Positions 26,189 to 36,271 are shown, counted from the first letter of the stretch. The stretch is DNA of 64,000 bases from G963664225 sp964538065 (GCA_964538065.1 CAZIDG010000014.1:1-64000), one strand, 5' to 3'. Numbers and translations are program-made. Notes: a model not told the origin generated them from the letters alone.

Positions 26189-27712
26189 TCATTCCTTTCC
26201 TGTTTGTTCCATCCATCGTAAGTCTTCGGGCGAATGAGCCTTTTCCACAGCCCTAACATAGCGCAGAATGTCCTCGGGTGCGAATAAATCGAGGAGCGAT
26301 ATTCTCAGGGGCTGCGTGTCCCCCTCCAGAGTCACATGGTCCCATTGGGCGCTGATGAGGGCATTGGAGAACTTCTGAACACAGCCCCCCCTGACCGCGG
26401 CACGGGTATTCGATGGTGGAAAGGCCATGGCTTTTTCAACGTCCGCCATGGCTGGAACCGCAGGACGCCTGCCCTGTGCTTCCAGGGCAAGGTACAGGCC
26501 CTTGGCGGGATCAAGACGATGGTATTCGAGGTCCAGGCTCGCCAGCCATGGATCGTCATCAGCCACCCCCTGCTCCGCCTGAAAGGACCGGATCAATTGG
26601 AGTTTGGCCACCCAATCCAGACGGTCCTGACATCGACGATAATCGATCGCCAGGTCCTCCAGCACGCCTTCCCAGTCGCACAGGAGAGCTGCCTTTTCGG
26701 GATTCAACTCACAGCCATGCCGGGCCAGATCCAAAAATGCCCGTTGCACCTCCATGGCGGTGGTCGCACGACGGTCTGCGAGGCGACATTCCCATCGAAA
26801 CGTGGGGTCGCGGGAAATGCGTTTCAAGGCACCCACCGGATCCTCGATCACAGGCAGCCGGGCATGTGGATTGCGCGCCAGGGCTTCCAAGACGAGTGCG
26901 GTGGCGCCCACTTTGAGCCGTGTCACAAACGGCGACATGTTGGCATCGCCAATGATCACATGGAATCGGCGGTATCGGCGCGGGTCAGCATGAGGCTCAT
27001 CCCGTGTGTTGATGATGGGACGGGCCTGCATGGTATCAACACTTTGAAGGACGCTGAAAAAATCGCTCCGCTGGGATATCTGGAAACCTCCGCCCAGGTA
27101 TTCATCCTCCGCCTCCAGGGCAAATTTGCCCGCGCCAGCGTATATTTGCCGGGTGACGAGAAAATTCGTCATGTGGCCCGCCAGCGCATCCCAGGAAAGG
27201 GAACGGGGCACCAGATAATTCTCATGGCAGCCATAGCTGTGGCCGCAGAAATCGGTGTTGTTTTTATACACCATGACTTCGCGGCCCAGCTTGCGGGAAC
27301 GCCGTGCCACGCAGGCCATCAGAATCCGTTCCCCGGCCCGATCATGGGCCGAGAGATCCGCCAGCGTCACGCATTCCGGAGTGCAGTATTCGGGGTGGGC
27401 ATGATCATTATAAAAGCGGGCCCCATTGGAGAGGACAAAATCCGTTTTGATATCCTGATACGATAAGGGGCGCTGTGCATCCAGGACGGCGTATTGTGCC
27501 TCGTCTTCATCCTGCAACAGCTCCACCACATGAAAGCCACGGGCATCTTGATGCGGATCCTCACATGCATAATCCCAGCGTTTCCACACCCCGGGCGTGG
27601 ACACGCACCTCACCAGCTCCATCGATTCAGCCACCAGGTCGATGTCGTCCCCATGATCGATGGAGATGCCATACTCCGTCTCAATGCCAAAGTGGATCAC
27701 CGGGAATTCCAT
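26189..27712 (-). CDS. dop: Dop-type UBact/Pup deconjugating enzyme
   Basis: Dop is the PafA homologue that removes Pup or UBact from conjugates and, where Pup ends in Gln, deamidates it first. This 507-residue protein starts with FGIETEYGIS. It has an acidic insert after DARGF (about residues 60-92) where Dop carries its regulatory loop, and then LSNGARFYNDHAHPEYCTPE with the likely nucleophile Asp103. FCGHSYGCHENYLV, IINTRDEPHADPRRYRRFHV and IIGDANMS also fit Dop better than PafA. It is 38 bases after the ATPase gene and three bases before UBact. Confidence 0.92.
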   Translation of the reverse strand: MEFPVIHFGIETEYGISIDHGDDIDLVAESMELVRCVSTPGVWKRWDYACEDPHQDARGFHVVELLQDEDEAQYAVLDAQRPLSYQDIKTDFVLSNGARFYNDHAHPEYCTPECVTLADLSAHDRAGERILMACVARRSRKLGREVMVYKNNTDFCGHSYGCHENYLVPRSLSWDALAGHMTNFLVTRQIYAGAGKFALEAEDEYLGGGFQISQRSDFFSVLQSVDTMQARPIINTRDEPHADPRRYRRFHVIIGDANMSPFVTRLKVGATALVLEALARNPHARLPVIEDPVGALKRISRDPTFRWECRLADRRATTAMEVQRAFLDLARHGCELNPEKAALLCDWEGVLEDLAIDYRRCQDRLDWVAKLQLIRSFQAEQGVADDDPWLASLDLEYHRLDPAKGLYLALEAQGRRPAVPAMADVEKAMAFPPSNTRAAVRGGCVQKFSNALISAQWDHVTLEGDTQPLRISLLDLFAPEDILRYVRAVEKAHSPEDLRWMEQTGKE

Positions 27713-27750
27713 GCTGTCCTGGGATGTTGTGCCGGACCACCAACGCTCGG

Positions 27751-29454
27751 CTAGACCATGGCGCTCGCCTCCCTTGTGCGTGGGCGGACAGGACCAAGCC
27801 GGATGACATTGTCCGGGTCAAAGTCGGTCAGTTTGAGCCAATCTTCGGTCAGGTCATTCGTGGGAAATAAATCGTTTTCCTGGTATTCCAGACGCAACGC
27901 TGTCAGCAGATCCTCACGAGTGATCGCCGTATCGTGCTGGGTATCAACCGCCCGCCGGATGGCCAGTCCCTTGGCACGCTCAACCACCGCTGCGATGATT
28001 GCCCCGCTGGCCATATCGCCATGATACAGCACATCCTTGCGGCCACTGCGATACACCACCTCCAGAAAGGCGTTCTCCGGCGTGCGCGCGAAATGGGCGG
28101 TCGTCACGACGTCGATCAGGGCTTCGCGCGGTTCGGCCAGCGGGAGGGATTCCCGAAGGTATATTCCATAGATGGCACGGGCGCCTGCCTGATCCGGGCG
28201 GTTGACCTTGATCCTTCGATCAATGCGACCGGGCCTCAGGATGGCCGGGTCAATGAGATCCGCCCGATTGGAAGCCAGGATCACCACAACATTCTGCAAC
28301 GGTTCAAGCCCATCCATCTCCGTGCAAAACATGGGCACCAGCGTACTTAGAATACTATTGAAACGCCCCCCACGACGCGTGCCCAGAATCGACTCGGCCT
28401 CATCAATGAACAGGAAGGCCAGAGCCCCATCCCGGGCGCGTTCCCGGCATTGGGCAAAGAGGTCGCGCACCTGCCGTTCGGACTCACCAACCCACATGTT
28501 GAGAATTTCCGGTCCTTTCACATGCAGGAAAAACTCCGGGTGATCCACGCCGGTCTGAATCTGTATCTGGCGGCGCAGGTTGTAGGCTGTGGCCTTGCCC
28601 AGCAGCGTCTTGCCACATCCTGGCGGCCCATAGAGGAGAAATCCCTTGGGAATGGAATGTTCGAACTTGCGATAGAGATCCCCATGAATAAACGGGCTTT
28701 CAATGGCCTCGCGAATGGCATTAACGGCCTCGTCCTGCCCGCCCACGGCTGTCCAGGGCAGTTCATTCACGGTTTCAAGGGAACGCTCCATGCGCTTGCC
28801 CATGCCAAGGACCTCGAGCACCACCCGCTGGTTGGTGTCCAGACGCACCTCCATGCCAACCTTGAGTTTTTCCTTCGAAAGAAGGTCGGAGCGTTGAAGC
28901 ACGGCATCATTCAAGCCCGATTCCTGACCGATTCGGATCCGGCCTTCGGAAAGGATCTCCTCGATGCGCGCAATGGGGCCGCCGCGTTCAAAACCAAGAA
29001 CATGCACAACGGCAAAGGCTTCGTTGCACAGGACCCGCTGTCCGATCTGCAGGGCTGCCATGGAGATTTGCGGGTCAACCTGACACACATAATCGCTATT
29101 GTTGATGCAGACCAGGGCGCGGTTATGTTCCAGGGGCATCAGAAACGTACCGGCACGCAAGGCGGGGGCACGCAATTTTTCAACCGCTGCATTTAGTTTT
29201 TCAAGAGCCTGGCGCGCCTGCTCATTCATCTCCTCCATCTCCTGAATGCGGCTGCGCAGGTACACCAAATCAAACATCACCTCGTGCCGAGGTGGGAGGC
29301 GCATGGATATCAGATCCACCAATTGCAGCAGTGACAAGGTGCCCAGCTCCTCCTGTGCCCCTTCAGCAGCAATCAGAGGGGCTGCCGGAGATGGGTTGGG
29401 CGGGTCCGTCTTTCTCCCTCCACCAGACGCGGCTCGTTTCGCGGTGTCTGACAT
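27751..29454 (-). CDS. arc: Proteasome-associated AAA+ ATPase (ARC/Mpa family)
   Basis: This ring-forming unfoldase recognises tagged proteins through an N-terminal coiled coil and threads them into the 20S core. The 567-residue protein shows a coiled coil (about 54-95), OB-fold domains (about 100-225), Walker A GPPGCGKT (276-283), the pore region KGPEILNMWVGESE and Walker B FLFIDEAES (350-351 acidic pair). The C-terminus ends REASAMV and has no GQYL-type docking motif, unlike mycobacterial Mpa. I start it at MSDTAKRA (29454); an upstream in-frame ATG would add eleven residues. First gene of the UBact-proteasome set. Confidence 0.92.
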   Translation of the reverse strand: MSDTAKRAASGGGRKTDPPNPSPAAPLIAAEGAQEELGTLSLLQLVDLISMRLPPRHEVMFDLVYLRSRIQEMEEMNEQARQALEKLNAAVEKLRAPALRAGTFLMPLEHNRALVCINNSDYVCQVDPQISMAALQIGQRVLCNEAFAVVHVLGFERGGPIARIEEILSEGRIRIGQESGLNDAVLQRSDLLSKEKLKVGMEVRLDTNQRVVLEVLGMGKRMERSLETVNELPWTAVGGQDEAVNAIREAIESPFIHGDLYRKFEHSIPKGFLLYGPPGCGKTLLGKATAYNLRRQIQIQTGVDHPEFFLHVKGPEILNMWVGESERQVRDLFAQCRERARDGALAFLFIDEAESILGTRRGGRFNSILSTLVPMFCTEMDGLEPLQNVVVILASNRADLIDPAILRPGRIDRRIKVNRPDQAGARAIYGIYLRESLPLAEPREALIDVVTTAHFARTPENAFLEVVYRSGRKDVLYHGDMASGAIIAAVVERAKGLAIRRAVDTQHDTAITREDLLTALRLEYQENDLFPTNDLTEDWLKLTDFDPDNVIRLGPVRPRTREASAMV

Positions 29455-29617
29455 AGGGCATTTTAACCCGAAACCCATGAAACGCAAATTGACCTGGCAG
29501 ACGATCCACGGAAGCCCTCTGTTGTTCGACAGCGTTCAAAATGCGCAAGTCATTGCCACGAAAATCCCTGGCGTGTTGAGAGGTGGAGGAACGCCCGTTG
29601 TTCCTCCCTTATCCGCG
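29455..29617 (-). other. Spacer upstream of the proteasome operon with a hairpin
   Basis: The 163-base gap between the AsmA-like gene and the ATPase gene contains an eight-base-pair hairpin (GGAGGAAC at 29585-29592 with GTTCCTCC at 29600-29607). It has no T-run on the minus strand, so it is a doubtful terminator. The promoter of the UBact-proteasome genes should lie in this gap. Confidence 0.4.
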
Positions 29618-32600
29618 TCATTTGTGTGACTTTTCGTCCTTGGCGGGCTCCGCAGGCTTGGTGGGCTCCGGGGTAAAGATATCCTTGATCGTTTTGAGCG
29701 GGTGCAGGGGCGCCATGATCACTTTGGGTATGATGTAAAGCGGCTGTGTCTTTGGCTGCGCCAAAGTGCCCGTGACCTGGTATTCGAAGACCTTGGTCAA
29801 CGGCATGAGGGCGATGCTAAAGATTCTGCCCACCAGCCACACATCCCGAAACAGGGAGGCTTCGACACGAGCATTGACATTGCAGTCGAAATCCACCGTG
29901 CCGTTGTAATAAAGCCTCAGAGTCTGGGTGCGTATCTCCAAATCCCGTGTCGAAATCACGCTGTTGGTAATGATAAAGGTGGCGGTGCCCTGGTCAGCCC
30001 GGTTATTTCCAATGCCTGGGACGATTGAATTCAGAATGGGCGTAAAAACACCAAACATGGGGATCTCCCAAATGAGCCCCCGCAAAAGACTGGCCTGCCC
30101 ATACCCCTGCCAGCTTCCCCAGTCTGAAGAGTTCAAACGGGTAATCACCAAATCGCCCGACAGGGTTCCTTCCATCCGGTTGGTGGAACTGGATACATCC
30201 GCCATAAATGACCTCATATCCACATTGGTGATGGTCACCCTAAAACCCGCCTGCGTACCGGCAGAAGGAGTCAGATCGGCATCCAGGTTTCCCTTGAGCC
30301 GCCCATTGTAGAAGGATCCCTGCAGATTGGTGATGCTCAGGTTGGTCCCGCCCCAATGGACCACCCCGCTGACCAGGGGCATCCTGAAACGCGAATAACG
30401 GAACGGCCCTCCTTCGAGCTCAAAAGTCATGTCGGCATTCCGCGTATTGGTCACCACCACACTGCCATTTACAAGCACCCTGGGAGGCTGATCAAATTGA
30501 TAGGGTTTCATCAACTCATACGTCTGCGGACCGATGGCGCGCGTCACAGCCCCTGGTTCATACTGAGCCTTCGCATTGGTCAGATACAACCGGCGTTCTG
30601 GAATCTCGAAACGCACTTCCTGGGCCTCTATGGTCTGCTGATCATGGGTGATGCGAACATCATGTGCCCGGGCCAGGTCATTGGTCAGAGTGATGGGAAT
30701 GCGAGCATCCGTGATCGCCTCCGATCGGAAGGTAAAGTCATGGGCCTGAATGACACCATCAAAGCCCACCACATCATGTGTGCGCCAGCGCCCCCAGAAA
30801 CGGCCCTCCACATGTGGCGGAGTGGTGAATTCGAACAGCTTGAGCGCCTTCCACTGTCCCTCCGTCAGCAAAGGGCGCAAGGCCTGGGGATCAATGCCAC
30901 TCGTCCCTTCCCAATAATGGTCATGGGTGGCACTGTCCTCGGTGTATTGGAGCCGCAACTGTCCTTCCGGACGCGACATCAGCAAATGGGGAATGTGCCA
31001 GGTCTGGTTGGTCAGGGTGACCATCAGTTCAGTGGATGCCGCCTGAGCGCGTCGGAAGGAACTGGCGCCGGCTTGAATGGTCGCAGCCAAAGTCAATCGA
31101 GCTTCTGGATCGTCGTCCAAGTCATCCGATGTATTGTCCCATGGAGGCAATTGATAACACAGTTCACCTTGAACCAGCGGAGGGATCTCCCATCCATACT
31201 GGCGCAGCCATCGCTGCGTGCCGGATGGGAGGATGATGCCAACCTGGTGCACATCGAAGTTGGAGCGAACGCGGGCCATCAATCGGCGCGATTCGACATT
31301 CAACTGACCGTTCAGGGCAATCTCTCCGTCATACAAGGTGCCTTGCAAGGTGTTGATGCGCAATTCAGGACTCTTCCATGCGACATCGACCAACAAACGC
31401 TCGGCCAGAAGTTCGGGAGTCACAACGCCCCAGACATCACAGCGTGTGGACAGTTCCCATGGCACAAAATGGCTCCATATCCCCCAGGATGGATCCACCT
31501 TGTTATTAAGATTGGATGCCAGATGGCTGGGGTTGCCTGTTATTTCCACCTCCAGTTTTTCAGCATGGCCCTGTGGAGTGTTCACCTTCCCCAATTGAAG
31601 ATGAGCAGCCACCTTCAAACGGTCACGCTCCTGCGCCGGCAAAGCATTCACCCATCCAACCCAGGTGCCTGTCTGTAGAAGTTTTGCGTGATCCTTGCCA
31701 ACTTCGACAATGTTGGTCAGAAGAGTTGGGGCCAGATCCAACTGCACCTGCACCTGTCCCGTCCCCGATGTGCCCCACGGAGTGGCCATCTCGCGCATCC
31801 TGGCATCCACAACGCAGGTTTGATTTGATTCACCGGACGCCTGGTTCCAAAGGACATTCAATGCCAACTGATGGGCGGTGCAATCCCTGGCGGTGACAGA
31901 CTCCGCCGTCGTCCCCAGTTCGACGCGAGTGGGCAAGTCATTGACCGGTCCCCTGGTGATGCGCCAATTGGAGGTCATGCCATCCAACTGTATCCCGCCA
32001 GCCACAACCTGGGCCGCATGGAGCCTGACCTCAGTCTGAGCCACCGTATTGGAAGCACGTCCCATGGGATCAGAGATCGTTAAAGATACCTGTCGAAATT
32101 CCCCCCATGGACTATCCACTCGGGGCACCTCCAACCGGAGAGTGGCGCGTTCCAAGGTGCGTGCACGCGCATCCATTTCGACGCGAACCTTAAGGGTTGG
32201 CGGTCCGTCGAATTGAAGCTGTTCGCGAATTTTAACAACATGACTCCAGAAGGCATTGACCTGCTCTCCCGGGTCGGCGGATGGAGCTGACGATTTCCAA
32301 CTTTCCAGATACGAGGCATTTCGGATGGCCCCCTGAAGATCCATGGCCAGTCCTAAAAACGTGCCATGCGCATTGGATAACACCCATCGATCATCCGGAT
32401 CAAATTGAACATCCGCCATGACATCTTCCAGACTCAGTTGCCGCCATTCGGCTTCCCCTGTCGCCCGCGTACGCCAACTCAAACGCGCATGCCTGACCAC
32501 CACAGCCGACACCTCCAAACGCAAATGCCGCAGGGCCTCGTGGTTGAAGCGAATTTCCAGATCATCAATATAAACCTGCGGCCCTAATTCCTTGCCCGTC

Positions 32601-32851
32601 TGCCCAAAGTTGACGTTTTCAGCAACGATACCCCGGTACCAATGAAGACGGAGGCGGGAAAAATGCAGATCCAGGCCACGCTGGCGCATTTCAGTGAGAA
32701 TGGGTTCTTTAATGAAGTCGGGCAGGCCGACCTGGTTTAAATAAACCCATGCGCCCACGAGAAATAAAACCAACAGCCAGCACGCAATCCGAAAATATCG
32801 GAACAAGCGCCGCAAGCGGCTCCATAGGGTGCTGGAACCTGTCGTAGCCAT
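29618..32851 (-). CDS. Large AsmA-like membrane-anchored protein
   Basis: This 1077-residue protein has one N-terminal membrane anchor (residues 20-42, FRIACWLLVLFLVGAWVYL) and a long beta-rich periplasmic part. The C-terminal third resembles AsmA/TamB-type proteins: DLTPSAGTQAGFRVTITNVD, MEGTLSGDLVITRL and a run of short strands ending with a Lys/Glu-rich tail. AsmA-like proteins bridge the envelope and move lipids or assist outer-membrane assembly, and that role is inferred here. It starts five bases after the DUF4340 gene, as the last member of a possible envelope operon. Confidence 0.65.
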   Translation of the reverse strand: MATTGSSTLWSRLRRLFRYFRIACWLLVLFLVGAWVYLNQVGLPDFIKEPILTEMRQRGLDLHFSRLRLHWYRGIVAENVNFGQTGKELGPQVYIDDLEIRFNHEALRHLRLEVSAVVVRHARLSWRTRATGEAEWRQLSLEDVMADVQFDPDDRWVLSNAHGTFLGLAMDLQGAIRNASYLESWKSSAPSADPGEQVNAFWSHVVKIREQLQFDGPPTLKVRVEMDARARTLERATLRLEVPRVDSPWGEFRQVSLTISDPMGRASNTVAQTEVRLHAAQVVAGGIQLDGMTSNWRITRGPVNDLPTRVELGTTAESVTARDCTAHQLALNVLWNQASGESNQTCVVDARMREMATPWGTSGTGQVQVQLDLAPTLLTNIVEVGKDHAKLLQTGTWVGWVNALPAQERDRLKVAAHLQLGKVNTPQGHAEKLEVEITGNPSHLASNLNNKVDPSWGIWSHFVPWELSTRCDVWGVVTPELLAERLLVDVAWKSPELRINTLQGTLYDGEIALNGQLNVESRRLMARVRSNFDVHQVGIILPSGTQRWLRQYGWEIPPLVQGELCYQLPPWDNTSDDLDDDPEARLTLAATIQAGASSFRRAQAASTELMVTLTNQTWHIPHLLMSRPEGQLRLQYTEDSATHDHYWEGTSGIDPQALRPLLTEGQWKALKLFEFTTPPHVEGRFWGRWRTHDVVGFDGVIQAHDFTFRSEAITDARIPITLTNDLARAHDVRITHDQQTIEAQEVRFEIPERRLYLTNAKAQYEPGAVTRAIGPQTYELMKPYQFDQPPRVLVNGSVVVTNTRNADMTFELEGGPFRYSRFRMPLVSGVVHWGGTNLSITNLQGSFYNGRLKGNLDADLTPSAGTQAGFRVTITNVDMRSFMADVSSSTNRMEGTLSGDLVITRLNSSDWGSWQGYGQASLLRGLIWEIPMFGVFTPILNSIVPGIGNNRADQGTATFIITNSVISTRDLEIRTQTLRLYYNGTVDFDCNVNARVEASLFRDVWLVGRIFSIALMPLTKVFEYQVTGTLAQPKTQPLYIIPKVIMAPLHPLKTIKDIFTPEPTKPAEPAKDEKSHK

Positions 32852-32856
32852 TCTGC

Positions 32857-34704
32857 TTAGGAATGTGGCTGTTGCTCACCTGGCGGAGGTGCTGTCAGGC
32901 TCTTCAGAATCTCCACATACAACTGGAACAACGTCAGCCGAAACTCAAAAACGAGCCTCTGACCGTTTCGGACCACGGAAGCATACATATCCTGTGATGG
33001 TGCTTGCGCGCCAAAATCCATGGTCAGGGACTGCCCTCCTGCCGCTGCATTGAGATCCACGGTAAAGCTATGTCGTCCGGGTGCGATGCCAAATTTGGGC
33101 AACTGTTCGTTACCCGAAGCCGCCCAATTCTCAGCCCGCAACCGCCCCATGCGGTAAAGAACCTCCTCGACAATGTTGGTCAAGGGAGCGGTTAACGCCG
33201 CCGGGCTGGGAGGCATGGTCCACTGTCCCAAGTTGTTGCGCACCATTTTGTATTGCACACCATTATACTGGATGGTCACCGCACTGACCTGGTTGGTCGT
33301 GAAAGACCACAGTTGCCGGTCGAACAATTGATAGGCATTGGAAGGCAAACGCCAACTTTCAGCCCAGGAGGTGGCATACACCGAACTTTCATCGCTCAAC
33401 CGCGCATAGACACGGTCTGCGACATTGGAGCCAAAATTCAGTTGTGCCAGAATCGGATTGGTCATGTTGTTAACCGAATTGGTCAACATACGACGCAACG
33501 TGAATTGCCGCGAAGGTTTATCCAACCCATACGCCTTAAAATCCGTAACCACGTCCTTGACATACTCCGTCACCTTGAGATTGCTCAAGTCTGCCAGAAA
33601 ACGTGTCATCAGCTCAGGATCAACCTTGGTTGTATGGGCCCCGCCGATGGACCACACGCCATCCCGATCGCGCTGGAGAACGAAGTTCTCCGCTGCCGAA
33701 ATCTCGATAAGATCCACGCTATCCAGAGGTTGCGAAATAACACGTGGCTCCCGAAATTCTGAAAACGGCACATAGAGCCAATCCAACGTCTGTCGGGAAA
33801 CCAAAACCACATTGGTTTGAGGCAAACAACGGGCATACACCGCAGGCACACCGTTGGTGGCCACCTTTCCAAAATGAGCGACCAGGATATCATTGGTCCC
33901 CTGCCCCAACATCAAGGCCACATCGGGCGGCTGCAATCCCACGGATTCCATCTCCACCGAAGCATTGTCCGGAACGAACTTCACCACGTTCCAATCCTTG
34001 AGCATGCGGATCATCTGCTGGATCTTCTGATTGTCCGCACGGGCATTCATCGGCTTGGTCAGACGCCACAACTGTGTCGATGGATCGATCTGGAATTCGT
34101 AGCTGACCTTTTTGGACACCAATTCAATGCGGTTAAAGGTCGTGTCCTTGAAACGCAGAAAACCAGGGTCGCGCCAATCATCCACCGTATTCGGAAGCCG
34201 CTCATGTAATTGGGCATCGGTGAAAAAGATCCCATCCGATCCAACCAACTGGACGTACACCCGCCCTCCAACGGGAGAACGCCCACCAACCTTGATCTCG
34301 GTGCGTTCGCCGGGCTGTTCAATAATGATGCTGGCCAGCGGCGGATCGAGTCCGTACGCCGCCAAGGATTGATTTTGGGAGAGCAATTCCTGCGCTGAAA
34401 TATGGGCCTCCCGGTTAAGGCGTCCGATGATATTCAGCAATCCCTCGATACGAGCCGCATAGGCGGGATATTTCAAGGGCATGCTCAGCGTCCATTCATC
34501 GTGGGAGCGATCTGCACGAATAATGCGGTTCGTGCGCAGGACAACCTCCACACTCGTGGCTGCCGCTGGATCGAACTTCACAAATAAGGGCGCCGGGGCG
34601 CCGGATCCAGTCTGTCCCCCACCATCACGGCGCTCAACCAGCATGATAAAGCCAAACAGCACAAGCGCCACCGCAATCAATATCCATGTGTATCGTGAAT
34701 TCAT
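32857..34704 (-). CDS. DUF4340 domain-containing membrane-anchored protein
   Basis: The protein starts with a single membrane segment (TWILIAVALVLFGFIMLVE) and continues with repeated DUF4340-like units, each with a YGLD/P turn (AAYGLDPPLASIIIEQ, DFKAYGLDKPSRQFTL). DUF4340 genes are regularly found next to Gld-type ABC exporters, as here, but their function is not established. I start at 34704 (MNSRYTW), eleven codons inside the longest frame. Length about 615 residues. Confidence 0.8.
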   Translation of the reverse strand: MNSRYTWILIAVALVLFGFIMLVERRDGGGQTGSGAPAPLFVKFDPAAATSVEVVLRTNRIIRADRSHDEWTLSMPLKYPAYAARIEGLLNIIGRLNREAHISAQELLSQNQSLAAYGLDPPLASIIIEQPGERTEIKVGGRSPVGGRVYVQLVGSDGIFFTDAQLHERLPNTVDDWRDPGFLRFKDTTFNRIELVSKKVSYEFQIDPSTQLWRLTKPMNARADNQKIQQMIRMLKDWNVVKFVPDNASVEMESVGLQPPDVALMLGQGTNDILVAHFGKVATNGVPAVYARCLPQTNVVLVSRQTLDWLYVPFSEFREPRVISQPLDSVDLIEISAAENFVLQRDRDGVWSIGGAHTTKVDPELMTRFLADLSNLKVTEYVKDVVTDFKAYGLDKPSRQFTLRRMLTNSVNNMTNPILAQLNFGSNVADRVYARLSDESSVYATSWAESWRLPSNAYQLFDRQLWSFTTNQVSAVTIQYNGVQYKMVRNNLGQWTMPPSPAALTAPLTNIVEEVLYRMGRLRAENWAASGNEQLPKFGIAPGRHSFTVDLNAAAGGQSLTMDFGAQAPSQDMYASVVRNGQRLVFEFRLTLFQLYVEILKSLTAPPPGEQQPHS

Positions 34705-34755
34705 CAGTCGCTGATCATCATTTACCACCCACAGCAAAACAGCTTAGAAACCGGG

Positions 34756-36270
34756 TTATTTTCTCCTTTGCCACCATACCGCAACACCCAGAATCATCAC
34801 TCCGCCCGGCAAAGCCCCCAGCAACAGCCAGCGCACCGACGTGAGTTGAGTCTGGCTCATGACCAGGTGGAATTCCTTGATGGGCCGGGGACCAATGCCA
34901 CCCATCAAATGGGAGCGATCCAGGAGCCAGTTGACTGCCAGGACCGCGAAATCACGGTTTGCCAGGTTATCAATCAACTGATTGGTGAGGAAGATGGAAT
35001 CGCCCACCACCACCAATCGTGAAGCACCCGTGTCTGCTCCCAAACCTTGCACCCCACCCTTTTCAACCGCCACAGCCAGGGGCACTGCCCCCCGCCGATC
35101 GCCGAACATGTCGGGATAGGCCACACCGTTACGGATATCGGTCACCGCAATGCCTTCCTTGCCGCATGCAAAGAGCTCCTCCACCTTGGGGGCATCAGGC
35201 TCCTGCTTGATGCCAGCCTCATGCTCCACGGAACGTGGCAAAACCAACCTCACACGGGATCGCAACAATGGCTTGACGATGGCATGCTGCAGGCTCACAA
35301 AATTCGTCACAATCAAGTCCGGATTCAGAGTGCTTTCCGTTCCCCGGGGCGAGTTGGGTACATCATACACCAGGTTATCCCCCACTTTGACCCCCCACTC
35401 TGAGAGCATCTTCTCCAATCCAGTGCGTCCCAAATTGTTGAGGCAGACCAACATCCGTCCTCCCTGATCCAGATACTTGTTCAGGCGGGCCAGTTCGCTG
35501 TCATCGAAACGATGTTGTGGCGCAGCAATCACCAGCAGATTGCAATCGGCAGGCACGTCCTGACTTGCAATGGCCACAGAATCGACCTGCACGTTGTTGT
35601 GCTGGAGCATCTGGGCAAATTTGGCGTATCCAAATCCGTCATCGCTCTGGGGATTGGATTCGCGGTGTCCCTCCAGAAAGTAGGCCTTGAAGCGACGGCT
35701 GTCTGTAACGCTGACCAGCGCTGATGTGAAAAGCAATTCACCCTTGAAATTGGACCGTTTAATTTCACGTGAGGTGCCGCTGAGGGGGCCGGACAGGTCC
35801 ATATCCGACATCTCCTTTTCATAGACAATCTTAACACGGCCGGCGGAATCGAAGATGACCAGGTTTTTATAATAATCCTCTCCCGGAAAGGAGAGTTTAT
35901 ACCGTTCCATGATCAGCTGAGCCGCCCCTGGATTGCGGAGATAGTCCACATATTCCACCGTCAGGCGCGGACAGGCGAGTTGGTATTCGTTGAGCAAGGC
36001 CGAGACGGAACTATACAGCGCCTCCTGTTTGTCAAAAAACACGGTCACCTTGACCTGATTGGTCATCTTATTGAGCATCTGCAGCGTAAGGGCGGAGAGT
36101 TGGTTGGGGTTTTGCCCCGACCATTCAAAGCGCACCACATGCCGGGCTGCCAGGTAGTTGACCATGATGACCAGCGCGCACATGGCCGCCACCGAAAGCA
36201 GCACATTCAGGCCGATGGCTATTTTGCGGCCGCTCGAAAAACTGGGAGAATGGGGCGTCTCGTTGGACAT
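34756..36270 (-). CDS. GldG-like ABC transporter auxiliary protein
   Basis: This 504-residue protein matches the GldG/ABC_transp_aux type: an N-terminal membrane segment (residues 16-42), a soluble periplasmic domain with VTVFFDKQEALYSSVSALLNEY and LVIAAPQHRFDDSELARLNKYLDQGG, and a C-terminal membrane segment before QRRK. In Bacteroidetes the GldAFG exporter is needed for gliding, but the genes are widespread in non-gliding bacteria, so motility should not be inferred. Its start is one base after the permease stop. Confidence 0.82.
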   Translation of the reverse strand: MSNETPHSPSFSSGRKIAIGLNVLLSVAAMCALVIMVNYLAARHVVRFEWSGQNPNQLSALTLQMLNKMTNQVKVTVFFDKQEALYSSVSALLNEYQLACPRLTVEYVDYLRNPGAAQLIMERYKLSFPGEDYYKNLVIFDSAGRVKIVYEKEMSDMDLSGPLSGTSREIKRSNFKGELLFTSALVSVTDSRRFKAYFLEGHRESNPQSDDGFGYAKFAQMLQHNNVQVDSVAIASQDVPADCNLLVIAAPQHRFDDSELARLNKYLDQGGRMLVCLNNLGRTGLEKMLSEWGVKVGDNLVYDVPNSPRGTESTLNPDLIVTNFVSLQHAIVKPLLRSRVRLVLPRSVEHEAGIKQEPDAPKVEELFACGKEGIAVTDIRNGVAYPDMFGDRRGAVPLAVAVEKGGVQGLGADTGASRLVVVGDSIFLTNQLIDNLANRDFAVLAVNWLLDRSHLMGGIGPRPIKEFHLVMSQTQLTSVRWLLLGALPGGVMILGVAVWWQRRK

Positions 36271-36271
36271 A

